NCBI RefSeq assembly: GCF_000744225.1
Contig: NZ_JQLN01000001.1
Location: forward strand, 434,001-498,000
Direction of reading: 5' to 3'
DNA length: 64,000 nt
Source of the DNA: Kitasatospora mediocidica KCTC 9733
GTDB taxonomy: Bacteria > Actinomycetota > Actinomycetes > Streptomycetales > Streptomycetaceae
How positions within the stretch are numbered: the stretch's first letter is position 1; each line of letters begins with the position of its first letter. This document shows positions 24,332 through 30,929 of the stretch, one piece after another. Below the pieces are notes generated by a model. It did not search any database, had not been told where the DNA came from, and saw only the letters and a program-made list of their open reading frames with translations. Made by a program: the position numbers and the translations under genes.

Positions 24332-25753
24332 GTGTCCCACACCCCGATCGCGCACGTGCCCTTCGCCCTGCACGGCGAGGAGCTGCGCCAGGCCGTCATC
24401 GCCTACGCGGCCAACCCCATCTACCGCGACAACGAGGAATGGGAGAACGCGGACAACCCGTACCACCGCCAGCTGCGTCCCCAGGTCCTGCCGCACCTGG
24501 ACTTCGACCGGGTGCCCGCCCGCGACCGCGCCCTGGAATACAGCAGCCTGGCCGCCCAGCGGATCCTCACCAGCATCTACGAAGCCGACCTGGTGTTCTT
24601 CCCCAAGGCCGGCCTGGGCGAGTTGAACGACGACTTCCGCGCCTACTACAGCCCCGGCAACCGGGCCCGCGGCGAGCTGATCCGCCCGGCACTGGAGCGC
24701 TTCGCCTTCGGCTTCCTCGACGAGGAGGTCGAGGTCAGCGGCACGTGGGACCAGGCGGGCCTGGAGACCTACCTGGAGTCGCTGGACGTCGACGCGACCG
24801 GCCACGCCTCGCTCGCGGAACAGGCGATCCTCAACTCCTCGGACCCGCAGCGGGCCGCCCGGATGTGGCTGATCCAGTTCGCCCCCGATTTCCTCTCCGA
24901 AGCCTCCCCGATGGCCCGGAACGTGCTCGGCTACTACGGCAACACGCAGTCGGAATGGTTCAAGATCGTCATTGACGAATACGGCTACGGCGTCCACGAC
25001 ACCAAGCACAGCCAGCTTTTCGAACGCACCCTGGAATCGGTCGGACTGAGCTCGGAACTCCACCGCTACTGGCAGTACTACCTCGTCAGCAGCCTGGCGA
25101 TGAACAACTACTTCCACTATCTCGGAAAGAACCACGAGCATTTCTTCCGCTACCTCGGCGCGCTGTACTACACGGAGAGCACGCTGGTCGATTTCTGCCG
25201 CCGGGCGACCTCACTGCTCGACAAGGTCTTCGAGGGGCAGGCCGACACCCGCTACTTCACCGAGCACGTGCACATCGACCAGCACCACGGCCGGATGGCC
25301 CTGGAGAAGCTCATCAAGCCGCTGATCGCCGAGCACGGCGACCAGATCATCCCCGAACTCGTGCGGGGCATCGAGGAGTTCCGGGCGCTGAGCACCCTGG
25401 CCGACGAGGACTTCGCCACCCAGATCGCCTGGATGGACGACGGCCCGCGCTACAAGGAACTGCACGGACCGGTCCACCGGGCGATCCTCGACGGCAAGGT
25501 CACCGCACCGGTCGCGCACATCGTCGAGCCGTTCGGCGAACTCTCCAACACCCACAGCCACGAGGGCGACGAGCTCTGCCACATCGTCTCCGGCACGATG
25601 CGCTTCGTCAGCGGCTTCAACTCCCACCAGATCCTGGAGGCCGGGGAGGGCACGGTGATCCAGCGCAACCGCCTGCACGGCGCGATCATCGAGTCGCACG
25701 AGTGCATCTACCAGATCCACTCCGTGGGGGACTACCAGGCATGCCTGTCCTGA
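24332..25753 (+). CDS. sznF: N-nitrosourea-forming diiron/cupin enzyme (SznF type)
   Basis: 473 residues from GTG 24332, behind AAGGAA. Residues ~1-130 are the N-terminal helical domain, ~130-380 the heme-oxygenase-like diiron domain and ~385-473 a cupin. The SznF diiron ligand positions are all present: Glu190 (FLSEASP), Glu216 (IDEYGYG), His226 (TKHS), Glu282 (YYTES), Asp316 and His319 (HIDQHHG), with His312 nearby. The cupin iron ligands are His408, His410 and His449. SznF hydroxylates N-methyl-L-arginine twice at the diiron site, then the cupin iron rearranges it to an N-hydroxy-N-methyl-N-nitroso-citrulline. The start of the Rieske gene overlaps its end. Confidence 0.94.
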   Translation: MSHTPIAHVPFALHGEELRQAVIAYAANPIYRDNEEWENADNPYHRQLRPQVLPHLDFDRVPARDRALEYSSLAAQRILTSIYEADLVFFPKAGLGELNDDFRAYYSPGNRARGELIRPALERFAFGFLDEEVEVSGTWDQAGLETYLESLDVDATGHASLAEQAILNSSDPQRAARMWLIQFAPDFLSEASPMARNVLGYYGNTQSEWFKIVIDEYGYGVHDTKHSQLFERTLESVGLSSELHRYWQYYLVSSLAMNNYFHYLGKNHEHFFRYLGALYYTESTLVDFCRRATSLLDKVFEGQADTRYFTEHVHIDQHHGRMALEKLIKPLIAEHGDQIIPELVRGIEEFRALSTLADEDFATQIAWMDDGPRYKELHGPVHRAILDGKVTAPVAHIVEPFGELSNTHSHEGDELCHIVSGTMRFVSGFNSHQILEAGEGTVIQRNRLHGAIIESHECIYQIHSVGDYQACLS

Positions 25754-26088
25754 CCTTCGCGGTGAGCGGGCCGGGCAACTGCGTCGAGGTGGGCGGTGTG
25801 CCGTACGTCTACGCCCGTACGGCACAGGGCGGTTCGGTGATCCGGGCGTCCTGCCCGCACCGCGGCGGGCCGCTGCACCTGGCGACCCCGGACCCCACCG
25901 GCCGGCAGCTGGTCTGCCCCTGGCACGAGCGCGGCACCTCGCTGGGCCGACTGCGCAAGGAGATCCCCGCGGTGCGCCGGGGATCGGTCGTCACCGCCGT
26001 GATCCCCGGCGATCCCGGCAGCACGGTGGTCCACCGGCACCTGCCGCTCTCGCCCGGGCTCTCCGTGGGCTGTCGGGAACAGTTCTGA
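25741..26088 (+). CDS. Rieske [2Fe-2S] protein
   Basis: 115 residues. It overlaps the end of the sznF-type gene by 13 bp, so translation is probably coupled. The cluster ligands are Cys38-x-His40 (SCPHRGGPL) and Cys59-x2-His62 (VCPWHERG), spaced as in small Rieske ferredoxins. No oxygenase domain is attached. It could deliver electrons to the diiron centre of the preceding enzyme or to a later oxidation. The C-terminal third lacks motifs. Confidence 0.88.
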   Translation: MPVLTFAVSGPGNCVEVGGVPYVYARTAQGGSVIRASCPHRGGPLHLATPDPTGRQLVCPWHERGTSLGRLRKEIPAVRRGSVVTAVIPGDPGSTVVHRHLPLSPGLSVGCREQF

Positions 26089-26166
26089 CGATCAGTCACC
26101 ATTGAATCCCTCCGGCCGGCCGCCGCACGCCCGGGCGGCCGGCCACCCACCGACAAAGGACTCGTC

Positions 26167-27510
26167 TTGGCCGTCCCCGACCCTCACCGACCCGCCGTCA
26201 TCGTCGACCCGTTCTCCTCCGGCGGGATGTACGCCCCGGCCTTCACCGCGGCCGGTGTGCCCGTGATCGCGGTCACCTCCTACCCCGAGGTGCCGGCCGC
26301 CTACGCGGACTCCTTCCACCCCGGCGACTTCACCCGCGTCCTCGCCTTCGACGGCGACGTGGAGCGCCTGGTCGCCGAACTGCGCCCGTACGCCCCGCGC
26401 TGCGTGCTGCCCGGCGCCGAGAGCGGCGTCGAACTCGCCGACCGGCTCACCGAGCGCCTGAACCCCAGGACCGTCAACACCCCGGCGCTGGCCACCGCCC
26501 GCCGGGACAAGGGCGCGATGGCCCTGGCCGTCCGGGCGGCCGGGCTGCCGGGGATCCGGCAGATCTGCACCGACGACCCCGACGAGGTCGAACGCTGGCT
26601 GGCGGACGCTCGGTTGGGCGGCCGGGACCTGGTGGTCAAGCCCCCCAGGAGCGGCAGCACCGACGGCGTCACCCGGGTGCCCGCCGGACAGGACTGGCGG
26701 GTGCCGTTCAACGCCCAGCTCGGCCGGACCAACCAGTGGCGCAACCTCAACGACCGCATGGTGGTTCAGGAATACGCCGTCGGCACCGAGTACGTGGTGG
26801 ACACCTTCAGCCACGGCGGCCGGCACACGGTGGCCGACGTCTGCCGCTACGGGAAGATCGACAACGGCGAGCAGATGGCCGTCTACGAGAGCCTGAACTG
26901 GGTCTCCCCCGAGGACCCGGCGGTCCCGGTCCTGACCGCCTACGCCGAGGCGGTGCTCGACGCGGTCGGCTTCCGGTACGGCGCCGCGCACATCGAGGTG
27001 ATGCTCACCGCCGAGGGCCCCCGGCTGGTCGAGGTCAACTCCCGCCCGCACGGCGGCGGCCACCCCGACTTCTGCCGCACGGCCACCGGCGACAGCCAAC
27101 TCCACCGCGCCGTCCGCTGGTTCACCGAGGGCAGCAGCATCCCCAAGAGCTATCAGCTGCTGCGCCAGATGACCGTGCTCTTCCTGATCGCGCGCAGCTC
27201 CGGCACCGTGCGCAACGTCGGCGCGCTGGCCGGGGTCGAGAAGCTGGCCTCGCACCACCGCTCCGCGGTCCGCCTCAAGGACGGCGACCGGGTGCACGCC
27301 ACCCGCGATCTGCTGGACACCCTGCAGCTGGGGTTCGTGGTCCTCAGCCACCGGGATGAGCGGCAACTCAACGAGGACATCGCCGCCGTCCGCCGGCTGG
27401 AGGGCGAAGTCGTCATCGAGGAGGAGACGTCAGAGAAGCGTGGTGAGGGCTTTGTCGAGGAGCCTGCCGTCACGGAGACCGCCGAAGCGGTGGCCTCCGA
27501 GCGCGGGTGA
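26167..27510 (+). CDS. ATP-grasp amide/peptide ligase
   Basis: 447 residues from TTG 26167, behind AAAGGA. A pre-ATP-grasp Rossmann-like domain (VIVDPFSSGGMYAPAF) is followed by the ATP-grasp core. Lys158 lies in DLVVKPPRSGSTDG, the adenine region is VVQEYAVGTEYVVD (199-212), and the Mg ligands are Glu289 and Asn291 in LVEVNSRPHGGG. ATP-grasp enzymes activate a carboxylate as acyl phosphate and couple it to an amine. Here it could attach the nitrosourea amino acid, or a carrier amino acid, to an amine such as glucosamine. The last ~25 residues are acidic and extended. It overlaps the following exporter gene by 4 bp. Confidence 0.88.
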   Translation: MAVPDPHRPAVIVDPFSSGGMYAPAFTAAGVPVIAVTSYPEVPAAYADSFHPGDFTRVLAFDGDVERLVAELRPYAPRCVLPGAESGVELADRLTERLNPRTVNTPALATARRDKGAMALAVRAAGLPGIRQICTDDPDEVERWLADARLGGRDLVVKPPRSGSTDGVTRVPAGQDWRVPFNAQLGRTNQWRNLNDRMVVQEYAVGTEYVVDTFSHGGRHTVADVCRYGKIDNGEQMAVYESLNWVSPEDPAVPVLTAYAEAVLDAVGFRYGAAHIEVMLTAEGPRLVEVNSRPHGGGHPDFCRTATGDSQLHRAVRWFTEGSSIPKSYQLLRQMTVLFLIARSSGTVRNVGALAGVEKLASHHRSAVRLKDGDRVHATRDLLDTLQLGFVVLSHRDERQLNEDIAAVRRLEGEVVIEEETSEKRGEGFVEEPAVTETAEAVASERG

Positions 27511-28196
27511 GCGGTTCCGCGGCTCTGGCCGCCGCGTGCTCCGCGACCTTCCTCGGCAGCTGCGCGGCGGTGATCGTCACGCCGGGCCCGGACGCGGTGC
27601 TGGTGACCCAGCTGCTGCGGCGCCACCGCCGCCGGGGCCCTGCGCTGGCCGCCGCGGCGGGCATGCTCACGGCCGGCGCCGGGCACGCGGCGCTGGCCGT
27701 CACCGGGGTCGCGGCCCTGCTGGTGGCCGTGCCCGCGCTGCTCACGGTGCTGCGGGTGGCCGGCGCCGCGCTGCTGCTGTGGTGGGGCGCCCGGGCGGTG
27801 CACGGCGCGCTGCGCCGGCAGGGCGCGACGGCGGCGGCCGACGCGGCGCCGGGACCGGCCGCCGGGACCGGCCGCTGCTACCTGCTCGGGCTGGCCTCCA
27901 CCGGCAGCAACCCCAAGGTCGGCCTCTTCCTGCTCGCGTTCCTGCCGCAGTTCGTCCCGCCGGGCGTCGCCCCCGCTCCCGCCATGACGCTGCTGGCCGG
28001 CGTCTACCTCACGATGGGCGCGATCTGGCTGAGCGTCCTGATCGAGTCCGGGCACCGCCTCGGCCGCTGGCTGGAGCGGCGCCGCTCGGTCCAGGCCGGG
28101 CCGCAGGCCTCGGCGCCGCGGGCGGCCCGGATCCTGGACGCGGTGGTCGGCGTGGTGTTCATCGCGCTGGCCGCCCGACTGCTTCTGGCGCCGTGA
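27507..28196 (+). CDS. LysE/RhtB-family exporter
   Basis: 229 residues from GTG 27507 with a GTGA overlap to the ATP-grasp gene. There are about six hydrophobic helices. The N-terminal signature is FLGSCAAVIVTPGPDAVLVTQLL, typical of the LysE superfamily, and the mid segment STGSNPKVGLFLLAFLPQFV is the second hallmark. LysE proteins export amino acids and derivatives, which fits the amino-acid-like nitrosourea produced by SznF. A role in export or detoxification of a pathway intermediate is therefore likely. Its 3' end lies 23 bp from the converging alkyltransferase gene. Confidence 0.85.
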   Translation: MSGSAALAAACSATFLGSCAAVIVTPGPDAVLVTQLLRRHRRRGPALAAAAGMLTAGAGHAALAVTGVAALLVAVPALLTVLRVAGAALLLWWGARAVHGALRRQGATAAADAAPGPAAGTGRCYLLGLASTGSNPKVGLFLLAFLPQFVPPGVAPAPAMTLLAGVYLTMGAIWLSVLIESGHRLGRWLERRRSVQAGPQASAPRAARILDAVVGVVFIALAARLLLAP

Positions 28197-28219
28197 GCGC
28201 CCCCGTGACGCTGCGGTGC

Positions 28220-28720
28220 TCAGACGGGCAGGCCCTCCAGCGCGAGCAGCAGGCGCTTGGCGTCGGTGCCGCCCGCGTAGCCCGTCAGCGAGCCGGTCGA
28301 GCCGACCACCCGGTGGCAGGGCACGACCACGCAGAGCGGGTTGGCGCCCAGCCGCGCGCCGACCGCCCGGGCCGCCGTCGGCCGGCCGATCGCCCGCGCC
28401 AACTCGCCGTACGTCGCGGTGCGTCCGTACCCGACCCCGTCGAGCGCCGCCAGCACCTGGCGCCCGAACGCGGTGGCCAGCCGCAGGTCCAGCGGCAGCG
28501 CGAACTCCCGCAGATCGCCCGCCAGATACCCGTCGATCTGCCGGGCGGCCCGGTCGAGCACGGGGTGCGAGGCGACGGTGGCCGGTGCGGCCAGCCCCGC
28601 GCGCGCCAGCACGTCCGCCCGGGCGGGGGCGAAGGCGCAGTGGACGAGGTGCGTCTCGGTGGCGATCAGCTCCAGGGTCCCGATCCGGGTCTCGTGGGCG
28701 ATGCGGAGGGTGTCGATCAT
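28220..28720 (-). CDS. ogt: O6-alkylguanine-DNA alkyltransferase
   Basis: 166 residues. The active-site motif is VVVPCHRVVGS, with acceptor Cys135 and His136. The arginine finger helix is ARAVGARLGANPL, and the C-terminal loop is GSLTGYAGGTDAKRLLL. The N-terminal domain (1-80) is reduced, as in bacterial Ogt. The protein removes methyl groups from O6-guanine in suicide fashion. N-methyl-N-nitrosoureas alkylate exactly that position, so its location against the nitrosourea cluster suggests self-resistance. It is the last gene of the sigma/Ada-like/Ogt run. Confidence 0.9.
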   Translation of the reverse strand: MIDTLRIAHETRIGTLELIATETHLVHCAFAPARADVLARAGLAAPATVASHPVLDRAARQIDGYLAGDLREFALPLDLRLATAFGRQVLAALDGVGYGRTATYGELARAIGRPTAARAVGARLGANPLCVVVPCHRVVGSTGSLTGYAGGTDAKRLLLALEGLPV

Positions 28721-28783
28721 TGCGGTCTCTTTCGGGTGGAACGGCGGGGAGGGCCGGAGGGTGCGGAGCGGGTGGAACAGCTT

Positions 28784-29644
28784 TCAGGCCGCCACCGGGC
28801 GGCAGCTCAGGCAGGCCCGGAAGCCGGCCGCCCCGGCCTGGTCCGCCGAGGCGAACGGCACCTCGTGCCGGGCGGTGATCCGGCGGGCGTGCGCACAGGT
28901 CGGATAGCAGAAGATCCGGGTGGTCCCGCTGCCGAGGAACCGGGCCCCGGCCCGCGCGAAGCGGTCGACGCGCTCCTCGTCGACGCCCTCGCGCTCCCGC
29001 AGCCGCTCGGCGAAGCCGGTGGGCAGCCCGCAGTCCGCCGGGGTCCCGTCGGGCAGGCTGAGCCGGTGGGTCGGGATCAGCGCCGGGGCCGGGTTGGCCC
29101 GCACCGCGCGCCACACCTCCTCGGGCGTCAGCGCGCCGCCGACCTCCCGGAGCAACCAGGCCGCGGGCCGCAGCTGACCGAACGGGATGGCCCGGACCGC
29201 CTCCAGCACCGCGATCTGCGTCGCGCCCAGCCGGCCGAACTCGTAGCGCAGCACTCTGTCCCGCCCGGTGCGCAGCGCGCCCAGCAGCCCCGGCGGCGGC
29301 TTGGTCACCGCCACCGCGGACCGGCCGGTCCTGGTCCGGTACGCCGTCTCGAACTCCTCCGCCGTCCCGAACCACTCCACCGCCGCCGACCCGGTCACCA
29401 TGCCGCGCCCGTGCGCCACGTACAGCGCGCCGACCGGGCTCGGCACTGCCAGATAGCGGTCGTAGCGGTGCGCGGGGACGCCCGCGCGCTCCAGGATCAG
29501 GGCCGCGAACCCGGCCGGCGCGGGCTCGCGCAGCTCCGCCAGCCCGGCGACCAGCCCGGTCGCCGGCCCCGCGTCGTACGCCTCGGGCATCGTGCGGCCC
29601 AGCGGTGACCCGTTCACCCGCCGGCCCTCGTCCGACCCGTTCAT
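28784..29644 (-). CDS. Ada-like protein: inactive alkyltransferase domain plus C-terminal methylphosphotriester Zn domain
   Basis: 286 residues from ATG 29644 behind GAGGAGG. Residues ~60-205 resemble an Ogt fold: a RYLAVPSPVGALYVAHG start, FETAYRTRTGR, GATQIAVLEAVRAIPFGQ and then LIPTHRLSLPDG. Thr192 replaces the catalytic Cys, so base repair should be dead. Residues ~235-286 match the Ada N-terminal domain: GTTRIFCYPTCAHARR then GFRACLSCRP, with Zn ligands Cys246, Cys250, Cys278 and Cys281. Cys246 corresponds to the methylphosphotriester acceptor of Ada. The domain order is thus swapped relative to E. coli Ada. The start overlaps the sigma factor stop as ATGA. Confidence 0.82.
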   Translation of the reverse strand: MNGSDEGRRVNGSPLGRTMPEAYDAGPATGLVAGLAELREPAPAGFAALILERAGVPAHRYDRYLAVPSPVGALYVAHGRGMVTGSAAVEWFGTAEEFETAYRTRTGRSAVAVTKPPPGLLGALRTGRDRVLRYEFGRLGATQIAVLEAVRAIPFGQLRPAAWLLREVGGALTPEEVWRAVRANPAPALIPTHRLSLPDGTPADCGLPTGFAERLREREGVDEERVDRFARAGARFLGSGTTRIFCYPTCAHARRITARHEVPFASADQAGAAGFRACLSCRPVAA

Positions 29645-30267
29645 CCCGTCACCTCCTCGCTGTACCGACCCTCTCCCCGACCGGACGTACCGGACCCGCC
29701 GGCGTCGGCGGCCAGCTGCGGCGCCGCCCGCAGGGCCGCCAGCCCGCGCGACACCTGGGCCTTCACCGTGCCCACCGGGCTGTCCAGGATCTGCGCGACC
29801 TCCTGGTAGCTCAGCTCGCCGATGTGCCGCAGCACCACCGGCAGCCGGTGGTGCTCCGGCAGGTCGGCCAGCGCCAGCACCAGCCGGTCGCGCCGCGTCC
29901 CGTCCAGCGCCCGCTGCTCGGGCCCGGGCGCGCGATCCGCCGGCTCGACGTCGCTCACCTGCACCCCGTCCGCCGTCGCCGGCCGGCGGGCCGCCGTACG
30001 GACGTGGTTGCGCCACACGTTGGCGGCGATGGTCAGCAGCCAGGCCCGGGGCTGGAGCTCCCGGCGCCGCTGCGGCGAGTAGTCGCGCAGCGCGCTGTAG
30101 GCGCGCAGGAAGGTGTCCTGTCCCAGGTCGTCGGCCTCCCGGGCGGACCCCGACAACCGCAGCAGCACCGCGCGGACGGCGCCGGCCTGGGTGCGGACGA
30201 GTTCGGTGAACCCGTCGTCCAGGTCGGTCGCCAGCAGCTCGGTGATCGGTGGGGGCATCTCGTCCAT
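29641..30267 (-). CDS. ECF-type RNA polymerase sigma factor
   Basis: 208 residues. Sigma region 2 is GDLGQ-like (READDLGQDTFLRAYSALRDY, then PRAWLLTIAANVWRNHVR). Region 4 is LPEHHRLPVVLRHIGELSYQEVAQILDSPVGTVKAQVSRGLAAL. There is no region 3 and no anti-sigma gene next to it. Its stop overlaps the start of the Ada-like gene, so the two are translationally coupled. It may direct transcription of the repair genes in response to alkylated DNA or of other targets. ATG 30267 follows GAGGTAGGTG; GTG 30270 is an alternative. Confidence 0.88.
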   Translation of the reverse strand: MDEMPPPITELLATDLDDGFTELVRTQAGAVRAVLLRLSGSAREADDLGQDTFLRAYSALRDYSPQRRRELQPRAWLLTIAANVWRNHVRTAARRPATADGVQVSDVEPADRAPGPEQRALDGTRRDRLVLALADLPEHHRLPVVLRHIGELSYQEVAQILDSPVGTVKAQVSRGLAALRAAPQLAADAGGSGTSGRGEGRYSEEVTG

Positions 30268-30332
30268 CACCTACCTCAACACCGCCGTCCCCGAACCGGT
30301 TGCAGCACCAGGAGCGGGTGGCAGCGGGCAGG

Positions 30333-30767
30333 CTACTGGACGAGCAGCGGCGCGGCGCCCGCGCGCGGGGTGGGGAGTGCCTGCGGGTCGGGGAGTGCCT
30401 GCGGGGCGGGGAGGCCGGTGGTCCGGCCGCGGTCGGGCAGCTCGATGATCGCGGTCCCGGCGGCGCGCAGGAAGTCGGTGACGGCGTCCGCCGTCCGGTC
30501 GTCCAGCGAGAAGACCCAACGGCCGGGGACCAGCAGCGTGCCGACCTGCCCCACGGCGGCCCGGGCGAGCAGCTGTCGCAGCTGGGGGCGCACGGCCCGG
30601 GAGGAGACGCCGTTGTCGAGGAAGACCTCGGGGGCGGGCAGGCCGAGCCGGGCGGCGTGCTCCTCCAGCGCGCGCAGATGGGGGGCCATCCGCCAGCTGT
30701 CGTACGGGAAGCAGCGCAGGTAGAGCGCGGTTCCCGCCGGGGTCCGCAGGGCAAGGCCGCCGGCCAT
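30333..30767 (-). CDS. Resolvase N-terminal-like protein without catalytic Ser
   Basis: 144 residues from ATG 30767 behind AGGAGGAG. The segment TALYLRCFPYDSWRMAPHLRALEEHAARLGLPAPEVFLDNG, then RPQLRQLLARA and TLLVPGRWVFSLDD, follows the topology of serine-recombinase catalytic domains. The usual LRVS catalytic motif reads LRCFPYDS instead. It lacks the recombinase DNA-binding part, so site-specific recombination is unlikely. It is the first gene of the run leading into the sigma factor, Ada-like protein and Ogt, about 65 bp before the sigma gene. Its promoter region carries a DasR-like operator. The function is unknown. Confidence 0.6.
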   Translation of the reverse strand: MAGGLALRTPAGTALYLRCFPYDSWRMAPHLRALEEHAARLGLPAPEVFLDNGVSSRAVRPQLRQLLARAAVGQVGTLLVPGRWVFSLDDRTADAVTDFLRAAGTAIIELPDRGRTTGLPAPQALPDPQALPTPRAGAAPLLVQ

Positions 30768-30878
30768 GGTCGCTCCTCCTCGTCGTGCGGGCCGGTGCTG
30801 TGCGCGGCCCGCGGTAGATCCGGGCGCTGCCGGTTCTCGGCTGGGGATGCGTCCTGGGGTCCTCCGTGTGCGGACCAT

Positions 30879-30894
30879 AGTGGCGTAGACCACT
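30879..30894. promoter_or_regulatory. Second DasR-like operator (dre), before the repair operon
   Basis: AGTGGCGTAGACCACT matches 14 of 16 positions of the dre consensus AGTGGTCTAGACCACT. It lies 112 bp upstream of the resolvase-like gene that opens the sigma/Ada/Ogt run, in the only intergenic gap before it. A related site is in the main nitrosourea promoter at 21779. Confidence 0.55.
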
Positions 30895-30929
30895 CCTCTT
30901 TGTCCACATCAGGACGGTGTGCTCACCAC

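Noticed and set aside
27153..29375. Very long minus-strand frame across the ATP-grasp, LysE, ogt and Ada-like genes
   Set aside because: The genes in other frames have clear motifs, and this frame is Arg/Gly-rich with no ribosome-binding site. It reflects the high GC.
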